Assembly (NCBI GenBank): GCA_965198485.1
Contig: CBDAPQ010000005.1
Location: forward strand, 248,001-312,000
Length of the DNA: 64,000 bases
From: RH-AL1 sp965198485
GTDB lineage: Bacteria > Pseudomonadota > Alphaproteobacteria > Rhizobiales > Beijerinckiaceae
Reading direction: 5' to 3'
The position numbers and the translations under genes are program-made. The notes under the pieces are model-generated. The model had not been told where the DNA came from. It was given only the letters and a program-made list of their open reading frames with translations, and made no database searches. Shown here piece after piece: positions 1 to 8,792 of this stretch. Position 1 is the first letter of the stretch; every line of letters starts with the position of its first letter.

Positions 1-644
1 GGGCAATTGACCGAGACGATGTCCATGCGCGCCAGCATCTGGTCGAGCGAGTCCCAGTAGGTCGCGTCGAGCTTCTCCTCGACCAGCATCGAGAGCCGGC
101 GTCGGTTGTGGTAGTGGATCTGCAGGCCGAAGGCCCGCGCGCGGCGCGCCACCGCCTGGCCGATGCGGCCCATGCCGACGATGCCGAGGCGCTTGCCGGT
201 GATGCGGCGGCCCAGCATCCAGGTCGGCGCCCAGCCCGTCCAGTCGTTGGCGGGAATGGCGCCGGCGCCCTCCACGATGCGGCGCGCCACGGCGAGGATC
301 AGCGCCATCGTCATGTCGGCGGTGTCCTCCGTCAGCACGCCCGGCGTGTTTGTGACGGTCATGCCGCGCTCGATGGCGGCGCCGATGGCGATGTTGTCGA
401 CGCCGTTGCCGAAATTGGCGATGAGCTTCAGGTCGGGGCCGGCCTCGCGCACGAGGTCGGCGTCGATGCGGTCGGTCACGGTCGGCACCAGCACGTCGGC
501 GGTCTGCATCGCCTCGGTCAGCTGGGCCCGAGACATCGCCAGATCGTCGATGTTGAGGCGCGTGTCGAACAGCTCGCACATCCGCGTCTCGATGCGGTCG
601 GGCAGCCGGCGCGTGACGATGACGAGGGGTTTCTTCTTGGCCAT
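1..644 (-). CDS. 2-hydroxyacid dehydrogenase, GyaR/GhrA-like (C-terminus beyond window)
   Basis: NAD(P)-dependent D-isomer 2-hydroxyacid dehydrogenase, probably reducing glyoxylate or hydroxypyruvate in the cytoplasm. Translation from the ATG at 644 begins MAKKKPLVIVTRRLPDRIE and runs in frame to the window edge (about 214 residues). The N-terminal substrate domain contains NFGNGVDNI followed by the typical NTPGVLTEDTADMTM segment. The Rossmann fold shows GIVGMGRIGQAVARR (GxGxxG). The catalytic Arg/Glu/His lie in the missing C-terminal third, so the exact substrate cannot be given. The long plus-strand reading frames here are antisense shadows. Confidence 0.88.
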   Translation of the reverse strand, partial: MAKKKPLVIVTRRLPDRIETRMCELFDTRLNIDDLAMSRAQLTEAMQTADVLVPTVTDRIDADLVREAGPDLKLIANFGNGVDNIAIGAAIERGMTVTNTPGVLTEDTADMTMALILAVARRIVEGAGAIPANDWTGWAPTWMLGRRITGKRLGIVGMGRIGQAVARRARAFGLQIHYHNRRRLSMLVEEKLDATYWDSLDQMLARMDIVSVNC

Positions 645-816
645 GACCCGCGGTTCTCGTGGCCGCCCGCAGGCCGTCGCGGTGCCGGCGAGACCCCCGC
701 GACGCCGCCGAGCCCAGCAGGAACGCCCGCTTCCGGAGTGGCCTCCATACCAGATGAAGGCGCGAAGGCAAGGCGGGGTCCTTCCCCTTTCCTCCCCCTC
801 GAAACGGGTAGGATGT

Positions 817-1305
817 CTACTCCACCCACAGCCCGTGGCGGCGATGCCAGTCCTCGATGCTCTCGTCGGGGTAGAGCGGGAACAGCTTGTCCTCCGCCGC
901 GGCCTGGAGCGGCACCCAGTCCGGCTTGTCGTCGAGCATGAGGTGGGTCAGCGCCGGCGCCTCGGGCAGATCGCTGTCGATGGCCGAGGCGAACGGGTGC
1001 AGCAGCTCTGGCCAGTCGGGATCGTAGAGCCACAGCGCCGCGGCGCAGCGCGTGCAGAAGTTGCGCTCGCCGTTGCTGGTCTCGCAATGGCCGGCATCGT
1101 CCACGATCTCGGCGCGGTAGACGCCCAGCGCCTCGCGGCCCTCGATCTTAAGCGTCGAGGCGACGGCACCGAGGTTGATGGCGTAACCGCCGCCGCCCGC
1201 CGTCTTGCGGCAGATCGTGCAGTAGCAGAGCTGGTAGGGCACCGGCGCGTGGGTGTCGCAGGTGAACGTCACCGCGCCGCAGCGGCACGAGCCTTCGAGA
1301 TGCAT
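817..1305 (-). CDS. GFA/CENP-V family zinc-binding protein
   Basis: Small (162 aa) protein of the glutathione-dependent formaldehyde-activating (GFA) family; members bind zinc and some bind glutathione-S-hydroxymethyl adducts, but most have no proven reaction. The zinc ligands are visible in order: C7xC9, C29xxC32 and C84xxC87. The reading frame extends 35 codons upstream, but the ATG at 1305 is chosen because the family begins right before the SCRCG motif and an AGGAGA ribosome binding site sits just upstream. It lies downstream of the radical SAM gene on the same strand, separated by a perfect palindrome. Confidence 0.85.
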   Translation of the reverse strand: MHLEGSCRCGAVTFTCDTHAPVPYQLCYCTICRKTAGGGGYAINLGAVASTLKIEGREALGVYRAEIVDDAGHCETSNGERNFCTRCAAALWLYDPDWPELLHPFASAIDSDLPEAPALTHLMLDDKPDWVPLQAAAEDKLFPLYPDESIEDWHRRHGLWVE

Positions 1306-1373
1306 CAAGGTGGGGTCTCCTCGGCGTGTCGGCAAATGAAGGCGGCCAAAAGCGCGCAGCCCCCCGCAAGCTT

Positions 1374-1400
1374 CGTCATTCCGGGCGCCCCGGAATGACG
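1374..1400. repeat. Perfect 12-bp-arm palindrome after the radical SAM gene
   Basis: Two perfect 12-bp arms (CGTCATTCCGGG and its complement) separated by 3 bp lie 2 bp beyond the stop of the radical SAM gene. There is no T-run on either side, so it is not a classical intrinsic terminator. The arm sequence matches the outer part of the longer inverted repeats near 38.2 kb and 44.85 kb, suggesting a member of the same dispersed repeat family. Confidence 0.8.
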
Positions 1401-1402
1401 CG

Positions 1403-2662
1403 TTACGCAAACAGATCCATCTGCCGCGGCCGCGCGATCCGCGCCTTGAGGTCGGCGGTGTCGGTGAGCCCGCCCGGAGACCAGTCGGCGCAGGTGATCC
1501 AGGGCATCATGCTCTTCACCGAGTGGCAGAGGCGCGCAAGGTCCTCCAGCCGCAGCGCATGGAAGCGGCGGGCGGCGAGGATCTTGGCGATGGCTTTCAC
1601 GCCCAGGCCGGGCACGCGCAGCAGGCTCTCCTTGGCCGCCTTGTTGAGGTCCACGGGAAAATGTTCGCGGTGTTTCAGCGCCCAGGCGGTCTTGGGGTCG
1701 ACGTGGAGGTCGAGCATGCCGTCCTCGCTGGCGCCGACGATCTCCTCGACGCCGAAGCCGTAGAAGCGCAGCAGCCAGTCGGCCTGGTAGAGCCGGTGCT
1801 CGCGCATCAGCGGTGGCTTGATCAGCGGCAGGATGCGGCTGGCGTCGGGGATCGGCGAGAAGGCGGAATAGTACACCCGGCGCAGGCCGTAGCTGGCGTA
1901 GAGCGTCGAGGATTGCCGCAGGATGGCGCCGTCGTCCGACGGGTCGGCGCCGATGATCATCTGCGTGGACTGTCCGGCCGGGGCGAAGCGCGGCGGCTTC
2001 TTGCCCCCGGCACGCACCGCCTTGCGCTCGCCCTTGGCCTCGTCGATGCGCAGCCGCATGCCGCCCATCGCCTTGCGGATGCGGCCGGCGTCCTTCTCCG
2101 GCGCCAGTCTCTGTAGACTGGCCTGAGAGGGCAGCTCGATGTTGATCGAGAGACGGTCGGCCCAGCGGCCGGCCTCGGCGAGCAGGTCGGGGTCGGCGTC
2201 GGGGATCGTCTTGAGATGGATGTAGCCGGAAAACTTGTGCTCGGTGCGCAGCTTGCGCGCGACCTCGACCACCTGCTCCATCGTGTAGTCCGGCGACTGG
2301 ATGATGCCCGAGGAGAGGAACAGCCCCTCGATGAAGTTGCGCTTGTAGAAGCCGAGCGTCAGGTCGACCACCTCGTCCACGGTGAAGCGGGCGCGGGGCA
2401 CGTTCGAGGAGACGCGGTTGACGCAATAATGGCAGTCGAACCGGCAATAGTTGGTCAGCAGGATCTTCAGCAGCGAGATGCAGCGCCCGTCCGGCGCGTA
2501 GGCGTGGCAGATGCCCATGCCCTCGGTCGAGCCGATGCCGCCCGACTTCAGCGAGGACTTCTTGTCCGTGCCGCTCGAGGCGCAGGAGGCGTCGTATTTC
2601 GCCGCGTCGGCGAGGATCGCCAGCTTCTCGAGCGTGGTCTGCATCGTTGCCAATTTGTTCAT
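1403..2662 (-). CDS. Putative DNA modification/repair radical SAM protein
   Basis: A 419-residue radical SAM enzyme of the family linked by genome context to a uracil-DNA-glycosylase-like partner (rSAM_link_UDG type). The cluster-binding motif is C73xxxC77xxC80 within NYCRFDCHYCVNR. Near residues 345-365 there is a helix-hairpin-helix-like segment (RVPGLGVKAIAKIL), a non-specific DNA-binding element. The protein ends QMDLFA as is typical. The reaction is unknown. Unusually, the UDG-like partner gene is not adjacent: folC lies upstream and a GFA gene downstream. Start at 2662, with 2644 as an alternative ATG. Confidence 0.87.
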   Translation of the reverse strand: MNKLATMQTTLEKLAILADAAKYDASCASSGTDKKSSLKSGGIGSTEGMGICHAYAPDGRCISLLKILLTNYCRFDCHYCVNRVSSNVPRARFTVDEVVDLTLGFYKRNFIEGLFLSSGIIQSPDYTMEQVVEVARKLRTEHKFSGYIHLKTIPDADPDLLAEAGRWADRLSINIELPSQASLQRLAPEKDAGRIRKAMGGMRLRIDEAKGERKAVRAGGKKPPRFAPAGQSTQMIIGADPSDDGAILRQSSTLYASYGLRRVYYSAFSPIPDASRILPLIKPPLMREHRLYQADWLLRFYGFGVEEIVGASEDGMLDLHVDPKTAWALKHREHFPVDLNKAAKESLLRVPGLGVKAIAKILAARRFHALRLEDLARLCHSVKSMMPWITCADWSPGGLTDTADLKARIARPRQMDLFA

Positions 2663-2726
2663 CGCGGCAATCTTGGCAAGGGCCGGTGAGGCGATGCGCT
2701 GTGAATAGTCGACGCGCAGCTCCTGC

Positions 2727-4058
2727 TCAGCCCGGCGGCGTGCCGTTCTCGGCCAGCACCGCGCCGGCGAGATAGAGGCTGCCGCACACGAGCAGGCGCG
2801 GGGCGATCGGCCATTCGCGGGCGCGCAGGTAGGCGAGGGCGTCGGCCACGCCCGCGCAGGCGGCCGAAGGCAGGCCGGCCATGGTGGCGCAGGCGGCGAC
2901 GTCGCGGGCTGGGCGCCCGGCGTGCTCGCCCTCGACGGGCACGGCGATGACCTCCTGCGCCAGGCCGGCGAAGGCGCGCAGGAAGGCCGTCGTGTCCTTG
3001 GTGGTGAGCGTGCCGCAGATCACCACGAGCGGCCGCGGCGCCTTGTCCTCGAGGTCGGCCATGGCCTGGCCCAGCACCCGGCCGCCGTCCTCGTTGTGGC
3101 CGCCGTCGAGCCACAGCTCGGCGCCCGGCGGCGTGCGCTCGGCGAGCGCGCCCTTGGTGAGCCGCTGCAGGCGACCCGGCCAGTCGGCGGTGGCGATGCC
3201 GCGCTCGATCGCGGCGGCGTCAAGGCCGGGCACGACCGCGCGCAATGTCGCCAGCGCTAGCGCGGCATTGGCGTGCTGGTGGCGGCCGGCGAGCCGCGGT
3301 AGCGGCAGGTCGACAAGCCCGTCCTCGTCCTCGAACAGCAGGCGGCCGTGCTCCTCGCGCACGGAGAAGTCGCGGTCGGCGACGCGCAGCCTGGCGCCGG
3401 CGCGGCGCGCCTCGCGCTGCAGCACGTCGAGGACGGCGTCGCCCTGGAGGCCGAGCAGCGCCGGACGGCCGCGCTTGAAGATGCCGGCCTTCTCGCGGGC
3501 GATCTTCTCGACCGTGTCGCCGAGGAACTCGACGTGGTCCATCGAGACCGGCGTGACCACGCTGGCGAGCGGCTCGGCCACCACGTTGGTGGCATCGAAG
3601 CGGCCGCCGAGCCCGACCTCGAGCAGCAGCACGTCGGCGGGATGCTCTGCGAAGAGGTGGAAGGCGGCGGCAGTGGTCATCTCGAAGAAGGTGATGGGCG
3701 CGCCGTCGTTGACCCGCTCGCAATGCTCCAAGGTGGCAGCGAGCTCGGCCTCGTCGACGAAGCAGCCGCCGCCCTCGGCGCCGAGCCGGATGCGCTCGTG
3801 GAAGCGCACGAGGTGCGGCGAGGTGTAGACATGGACGCGCCGGCCCGCCGCCTCCAGCATGGCGCGGAGGAACGCGATGGTGGAGCCCTTGCCGTTGGTG
3901 CCGCCGACGTGGATCACCGGCGGCGCGCGGTCCTGAGGCCGCCCCAGTCGATCCAGCAGCGTCTCGACGCGCTCGAGCGAGAGGTCGATCTTCTTGGGGT
4001 GGAGCGCGGTGAGGCGCTCCAGGATGGCGTCGGAAGGCGCGGCGGGCCGCAGCTTCAC
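2727..4058 (-). CDS. folC: Bifunctional folylpolyglutamate synthase / dihydrofolate synthase
   Basis: Adds glutamate to dihydropteroate and to folates, the last steps of folate synthesis, in the cytoplasm. At 443 aa it has the family length. The ATP-binding loop is HVGGTNGKGST near residue 50, followed by TSPHLVRFHERI and the Mur-ligase-like core (LLEVGLGGRFDATN, MDHVEFLGDT, REKAGIFK). The start is the GTG at 4058, which overlaps the stop of the upstream peptidase gene by 4 nt (GTGA), implying translational coupling. In many alphaproteobacteria folC follows accD and trpBA; that context is not present here. Confidence 0.95.
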   Translation of the reverse strand: MKLRPAAPSDAILERLTALHPKKIDLSLERVETLLDRLGRPQDRAPPVIHVGGTNGKGSTIAFLRAMLEAAGRRVHVYTSPHLVRFHERIRLGAEGGGCFVDEAELAATLEHCERVNDGAPITFFEMTTAAAFHLFAEHPADVLLLEVGLGGRFDATNVVAEPLASVVTPVSMDHVEFLGDTVEKIAREKAGIFKRGRPALLGLQGDAVLDVLQREARRAGARLRVADRDFSVREEHGRLLFEDEDGLVDLPLPRLAGRHQHANAALALATLRAVVPGLDAAAIERGIATADWPGRLQRLTKGALAERTPPGAELWLDGGHNEDGGRVLGQAMADLEDKAPRPLVVICGTLTTKDTTAFLRAFAGLAQEVIAVPVEGEHAGRPARDVAACATMAGLPSAACAGVADALAYLRAREWPIAPRLLVCGSLYLAGAVLAENGTPPG

Positions 4059-6112
4059 GCCGCCGCGTCCACCAGGCCGCGCTTCTTGAGCAGCGGCTCG
4101 GGCGAGGGTGCGCGGCCGCGGAAGGCGGCGTAGGCAGCCTCGGGATCGGCGGTGTTGCCGGCGGCGTACACGTGGTCGCGCAGCCGCTTGGCGGTGGCCG
4201 GATCGAAGATGTCGCCGGCCTCGGTGAAGGCGTCGAACCCATCGGCGTCGAGCACCTCGGACCAGAGATAGCTGTAGTAGGCGGCGGAATAGCCGTCGCC
4301 GGCGAACACGTGCTGGAAGTGCGGCGTGCGGTGCCGCATGGTGATGCCGTGCGGCATGCCGAGCTTGTCCAGCGTCGCGCGCTCGAAGGCCACGACGTCG
4401 ACCGGGCTTTCGCCCGCGCTGGCGTGGAGTTCGAGGTCGACGAGGGCGGAGGCGGTGTATTCCACCGAGGCGAAGCCCTGGTTGTAGTTGCGCGCCGAGA
4501 GCAGCCTCTGCAGCAGCGCCTCGGGGATGGCCTCTCCGGTATCCTTGTGCACGGCGAAGCGGCGCAGGAGCTCGGGCTGCTCCAGCCAATGCTCGTAGAG
4601 CTGCGAGGGGAACTCGACGAAGTCGCGGCTGACGCTGGTGCCCGACAATGTCGGATAGGTCACGTCCGACAGCATGCCGTGCAACCCGTGGCCGAACTCG
4701 TGGAACAGCGTGCGGGCATCGTCGAACGAGAGCAGGCTGGCCTCTCCCTTCGGCGCCTTGGCGAAGTTCATGACGTTGACGACGATCGGGCGGACGATGC
4801 CGTCGAGCTTCTTTTGGTCGCGAAAGCCGGACATCCAGGCGCCGGAGCGCTTCGAGGGCCGGGCGAAATAGTCGCCGACGAACAACGCCACGGCGCCACC
4901 CGAGGCATCCTTCACTTCCCAGGCACGGGCGTCGGGATGGTAAAGCGGCACGTCCGGGCGCGGCGTGAAGCTGACGCCGAAGAGCCTGCCGGCGGCGTAG
5001 AACGCCGCCTCGATCATCTTCTCGAGCTGAAAGTACGGCTTGATCTCGCCCTCGTTCAGGTCGAACTCGGCGACGCGGCGCTTCTCCTGGAGGTAGCGCC
5101 AGTCCCACGGCTCGACGGAATGGTTGCTGCCGCTGGCGGCGGCCAGCGCCTGCAGCTCGTGTTCCTCGCGCGACGCCCGCGCCTTGGCCGGCTCCCAGAC
5201 CGAGTGCAGCAGCTCGCGAGCCCGCGCCGGCGTCTTGGCCATGGAATCGGCGAGCCGGTAGGCGGCGAAATTGTCGAAGCCCAGCAGCCGCGCCTTCTCC
5301 GCGCGCAGCGCCACCGTCTCCGCGGCGATGGCGCGGTTGTCGGTGACGCCGCCGTTCTCGCCGCGCTTCGACCAGGCGTGGAAGGCGCGCTCGCGCAGGT
5401 CGCGCCGCGCCGAAAATTGCAGGAACGGCTCGACGGAGGAGCGAGAGAGCGTAATGACGTGCTTGCCGGCATGTCCCCGCGCCTCGGCAGCGCCGGCGGC
5501 GGCGTCGACCAGCGCCTCCGGCAGGCCGGCGAGGTCGTCGGGGCGCTTGAGCACCAGCTCCCAGCCCTTCTCGTCGGCGAGCAAGTTCTGGCCGAACTGC
5601 GTGCCCAACGTCGCCAGCCGCTCGTTGATGGCAGCGAGGCGCGTCTTAGCCTCGGGCGCGAGCGCGCCACCGGCGCGGGTGAAGCGGATGTGGTAGCGCT
5701 CCAGCACGCGGGCCTGCTCGAGCGTCAGGCCGAGGCTGCCGCGGCGCTGCCACAGGTCGTCGACGCGGGCGAAGAGCTTGGGATCGAGGTAGATCGCCGA
5801 GGAATGGCGCGACAGCACCGGCGCGATCGCCATCTCGATGGCCTCGAGCTCTTCGGTAGTGTCGGTGCCGGTCAGGTTGAAGAAAACCGAGCAGACGCGG
5901 TCGAGCGCCGCGCCGGCGCGCTCCATGGCCTCGATCGTGTTGGCGAAGTTCGGCACCGTCGCATCGTCGCTGATCGCCGCAATCTCCGCCTTGTTCTCCG
6001 CCAGAGCCGTGTCAAAGGCCGGGCGGAAGTGCTCGGGCCTGACGTCGGCGAAGGGCGGCGCCTCGAACGGCCCGGTCCAGGACGCGAGCAGCGGATTGTT
6101 CGAAGCGGGCAT
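4055..6112 (-). CDS. M3 family metallopeptidase (oligopeptidase A / Dcp type)
   Basis: Cytoplasmic zinc oligopeptidase (685 aa) that degrades short peptides. It carries the zinc motif HEFGHGLHGML in the C-terminal half, with the family-specific VEFPSQLYEHW and the YSAAYYSYLWSEVL segment near the end. The start at 6112 (MPASNNPLL) is preferred over an in-frame start 17 codons earlier, because AGGAAA precedes it and family members begin there. The gene overlaps folC by 4 nt. It could be either prlC or dcp; the sequence does not decide. Confidence 0.93.
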   Translation of the reverse strand: MPASNNPLLASWTGPFEAPPFADVRPEHFRPAFDTALAENKAEIAAISDDATVPNFANTIEAMERAGAALDRVCSVFFNLTGTDTTEELEAIEMAIAPVLSRHSSAIYLDPKLFARVDDLWQRRGSLGLTLEQARVLERYHIRFTRAGGALAPEAKTRLAAINERLATLGTQFGQNLLADEKGWELVLKRPDDLAGLPEALVDAAAGAAEARGHAGKHVITLSRSSVEPFLQFSARRDLRERAFHAWSKRGENGGVTDNRAIAAETVALRAEKARLLGFDNFAAYRLADSMAKTPARARELLHSVWEPAKARASREEHELQALAAASGSNHSVEPWDWRYLQEKRRVAEFDLNEGEIKPYFQLEKMIEAAFYAAGRLFGVSFTPRPDVPLYHPDARAWEVKDASGGAVALFVGDYFARPSKRSGAWMSGFRDQKKLDGIVRPIVVNVMNFAKAPKGEASLLSFDDARTLFHEFGHGLHGMLSDVTYPTLSGTSVSRDFVEFPSQLYEHWLEQPELLRRFAVHKDTGEAIPEALLQRLLSARNYNQGFASVEYTASALVDLELHASAGESPVDVVAFERATLDKLGMPHGITMRHRTPHFQHVFAGDGYSAAYYSYLWSEVLDADGFDAFTEAGDIFDPATAKRLRDHVYAAGNTADPEAAYAAFRGRAPSPEPLLKKRGLVDAAA

Positions 6113-6173
6113 GGGTTTCCTCGGCAGCCGTGCTCGATCTGGCACGTCTCGCCGATGGAGCAACGCTTAGCAA

Positions 6174-6202
6174 CAAAAACGCGCCGGGCTCGCGCCCGAC
6201 GC
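6174..6202 (-). terminator. Intrinsic terminator downstream of csbD-like gene
   Basis: Read on the minus strand, a 9-bp GC-rich stem (one G-T wobble) with a GCGA tetraloop is followed at once by GTTTTTG. It lies about 45 bp after the CsbD stop codon and before the peptidase gene, so it should end the csbD transcript. Confidence 0.7.
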
Positions 6203-6247
6203 CTTTCTTGATTTCACAAAATGCCGGATGTCAGATCCGGCGGAGGA

Positions 6248-6442
6248 TCAGCGCTTGGTCGCGTCGGCGACGTTGCGGCCAGCATCCTTGACGTCGCCGA
6301 CGGCTTCGCGTCCCGAACCTTCAAGCTTATCGGCCTTGCCTTCGGCCTGCAGCTTCTCGTTGCCGGTGAGCTTGCCGACCGTATCCTTGACAGCGCCTTC
6401 GACCTTCTTGGCCAGACCCTTAGCGTGCTGTTCGTCAGCCAT
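6248..6442 (-). CDS. CsbD family stress-response protein
   Basis: A 64-residue, hydrophilic, lysine- and alanine-rich protein of the CsbD family (general stress proteins first known from the Bacillus sigma-B regulon). The typical pattern KVEGAVKDTVGKLTGNEKL and the second degenerate repeat AEGKADKLEGSGREAVGD fill almost the whole chain. The biochemical role is unknown. An AAGGAG site lies upstream of the ATG. It is transcribed divergently from the polysaccharide exporter genes and followed by an intrinsic terminator. Confidence 0.9.
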   Translation of the reverse strand: MADEQHAKGLAKKVEGAVKDTVGKLTGNEKLQAEGKADKLEGSGREAVGDVKDAGRNVADATKR

Positions 6443-6645
6443 GTTCTAGCTCCTTGTTTTCAATAGGCTCACAACGGCTCGGTTTCGGCCGGGTTCCAGG
6501 GCCAAGCTCATGTCACAGTCGATAGGCTTCCGCTGCGCCGCAGCAGGCGCCGCGTTGACGGCGGTGAAGCGACCTGTCTATCTCCGTCGCACCTGTCAGC
6601 ATCAGTCAGTTCCGATTGATCGAACGAGGCTCACGCTTAGAAACG

Positions 6646-7446
6646 ATGGACCTTTTCGTCCCCCTCGAACGCGCCTGGCACTTCCGCGAGCTGATCCGCG
6701 CCGTGGTCCGACGCGAGCTGGCGGCGCGCTTCCGCGGCTCCGCCCTGGGCTGGACGTGGGCCATCTTCGGCCCGCTGGTGATGCTCACCTTCTACACGCT
6801 GATCTTCTCGAGCGCCGTGGGCCTTCCGAAGTCCGCGCACGGCGGCGGCGCCAACTACGCGCTCTCGATCTTCACCGGGCTGATCGTCTTCAATCTCTTC
6901 TCCGAGCTGATGTACCGCTCGCCCGGGCTGCTCCACGAGCACGTCACCTTCATCAAGAAGTCGATCTTCCCCTCGGAGACGCTGGCCTGGACCGCCTCGA
7001 TACGCGCGCTGACTTACGCCGGCATCTCCTTCTCGGTCCTGCTCCTCTTCATCGTCGTCGTCACGCACCGCCTGCCGGTCACGGCGCTGCTGCTGCCCCT
7101 GGTGGTGGTGCCCTTCATCCTGTTCCTGCTCGGCGCGTGCTGGTTCCTGATGGCGCTGGGCTCGTTCACCCGCGACGTCGCCCATCTCATGATCTCAATC
7201 GTGCCGGTCTTCATGTTCGCCACGCCGATCTTCTACCAGATCACCGACGTGCCCGAGCGCCTGCGCTGGATCATCCACCTCAACCTCATCGGCGACTACG
7301 TCGAGATGATCCGCAACGTCCTGATCGAGGGCGTCGCGCCGAACTGGCTGCTCTATGTCGGCTCGCTCGCCGCGTCGCTGATCGTGTTCCGCTTCGGCTA
7401 CCGCTTCTTCATGCGTTACAAGTCGGTCTTCGTCGATGTCATCTAG
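6646..7446 (+). CDS. ABC-2 type permease, polysaccharide/O-antigen export (Wzm-like)
   Basis: Inner-membrane permease (266 aa) with about six hydrophobic segments and the Wzm/KpsM hallmark RELAARFRGSALGWTWAIFGPL in its first 50 residues. With the next gene it would form an ABC exporter moving an undecaprenyl-linked polysaccharide or capsule precursor to the periplasmic face. Start chosen at ATG 6646; a TTG 10 codons earlier is possible and no strong ribosome site decides. Its stop overlaps the start of the ATPase gene. No glycosyltransferase genes are nearby, so the glycan cannot be guessed. Confidence 0.88.
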   Translation: MDLFVPLERAWHFRELIRAVVRRELAARFRGSALGWTWAIFGPLVMLTFYTLIFSSAVGLPKSAHGGGANYALSIFTGLIVFNLFSELMYRSPGLLHEHVTFIKKSIFPSETLAWTASIRALTYAGISFSVLLLFIVVVTHRLPVTALLLPLVVVPFILFLLGACWFLMALGSFTRDVAHLMISIVPVFMFATPIFYQITDVPERLRWIIHLNLIGDYVEMIRNVLIEGVAPNWLLYVGSLAASLIVFRFGYRFFMRYKSVFVDVI

Positions 7447-8188
7447 CGCGATCATGACCGAGACGGTGATCCGCTGCGACCGCGTGGGCAAGGCCTTCCA
7501 GCTCTACATGCACCGCAACGACCAGCTAAAGCAGACGCTGTTCGGCCGCTGGAAGACGTTCTACAAGGAGCACTGGGTCCTGCGCGACGTCACCTTCGCC
7601 GTCAGCAAGGGCGAGTGCGTCGGCATCATCGGGCGCAACGGCGCCGGCAAGACCACGCTGCTGCAGATCCTGTGCGGGATCACCACCCAGACCCACGGAA
7701 CCACGACCATCGAGGGGCGGCTGGCGCCGATCCTGGCGCTCGGCGCCGGGTTCGACCACGAGCTGACCGGCCGCGAGAACGCGTTGATCGGCGGCGCCAT
7801 CCTGGGGCTGAAGAAGGCGCAGATCGTCGCGCGCATGGGCTCGATCGCCGAGTTCGCCGACATCGGCGACTTCTTCCACCAGCCGTTGAAGATGTACTCG
7901 TCGGGCATGCTCTCGCGCCTGGCCTTCGCCATCTGCGCCCATGCCGACGCCGACATCCTCATCGTCGACGAGGCGCTCTCCGTTGGCGACGCGACCTTCG
8001 GCGCCAAATGCGACGCCTACATCAAGGATTTCGCCCACCACGGTACCATCCTCGTGGTGTCGCACGACCTGCCGACGCTTGAGGAGCTGTGCGACCGCGT
8101 GGTGTGGATCGACGAGGGCTCGGTGCGCGCCGTCGGCACCCCGGCGGAGATCATCCCGGAATATCGCGCGGTGATGAAGCACCTCTGA
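7436..8188 (+). CDS. ABC transporter ATP-binding protein, polysaccharide export (Wzt/KpsT-like)
   Basis: ATPase partner (250 aa) of the permease encoded just upstream; the genes overlap by 11 nt. Walker A is GRNGAGKTTLL, the signature is a degenerate YSSGMLSRL as usual for this subfamily, Walker B is ILIVDEALSVGD, and the switch histidine is in VVSHD. There is no C-terminal carbohydrate-binding domain of the kind found in longer Wzt proteins, so the substrate is more like that of the short KpsT/RfbE forms. An alternative ATG lies at 7454. Confidence 0.92.
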   Translation: MSSSAIMTETVIRCDRVGKAFQLYMHRNDQLKQTLFGRWKTFYKEHWVLRDVTFAVSKGECVGIIGRNGAGKTTLLQILCGITTQTHGTTTIEGRLAPILALGAGFDHELTGRENALIGGAILGLKKAQIVARMGSIAEFADIGDFFHQPLKMYSSGMLSRLAFAICAHADADILIVDEALSVGDATFGAKCDAYIKDFAHHGTILVVSHDLPTLEELCDRVVWIDEGSVRAVGTPAEIIPEYRAVMKHL

Positions 8189-8336
8189 GCCCGGGTTCCC
8201 GGCGCCTCGAGGTCGGTTCCGTCGGGCTTCGCTCGTTGGCGTGCCTCGGAGCCGGCTCGATCGTGCAGCTATAACGGGGTAGCGAGGAAGCCGAACGGGA
8301 TCGACGCGCGTTGTCGGTGCGCTACGAGGACCTTTC

Positions 8337-8789
8337 ATGACCGTGTCAGACGCCGAAGACGCCCGCCTCGCCCTGCTCGCCATGGATGCGGACGATCTCG
8401 CCGTGATCTCGGCCAACCTCCAGGATACGAAAATTGCCGTGGCCGATCTCGCCTATCTTCCGGCGGAGAAGCGCTTTGTCCTCGCCGGCAAGCGCTTCGA
8501 CTGGATCAAGGCGGCCGTTGGCGGCTGCGAGCGCGCCGCCATGGGGCTGCACTTCGAGCGCGTGCTGGCCGTCGCCCGCACCGGCCTGGCGCAGGAGGAC
8601 GGCGCGCGCGTGCTGAACCTGCTGGCGATCGAGTTCGAGCCGGTCGACGAACCGGCCGGCCGCGTCACCCTCACCTTTTCCGGCGGCACCGCGATCCGCC
8701 TCGACGTGGAATGCGTCGAGGCCCAGATGCGCGACCTCGGGCCGAGGTTCCCCTGCGAGAAGAAGCCGGCCCACCCGTTGGAGGATTAG
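8337..8789 (+). CDS. DUF2948 family protein
   Basis: A 150-residue protein of a family nearly confined to Alphaproteobacteria, with no known function. It opens LALLAMDADDLAVISANLQD and contains the conserved YLPAEKRFVLAGKRFDW segment and a C-terminal beta-rich region with LTFSGGTAIRLDVECV. In many relatives it lies between murA and hisD; neither is here. It converges on the minus-strand BacA/YddA-like gene with only 3 bp between stop codons. Confidence 0.9.
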   Translation: MTVSDAEDARLALLAMDADDLAVISANLQDTKIAVADLAYLPAEKRFVLAGKRFDWIKAAVGGCERAAMGLHFERVLAVARTGLAQEDGARVLNLLAIEFEPVDEPAGRVTLTFSGGTAIRLDVECVEAQMRDLGPRFPCEKKPAHPLED

Positions 8790-8792
8790 CGA

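Noticed and set aside
1374..1400. Intrinsic terminator after the radical SAM gene
   Set aside because: The stem is perfect, but neither side has a T-run; sequence matches the dispersed repeat family instead.
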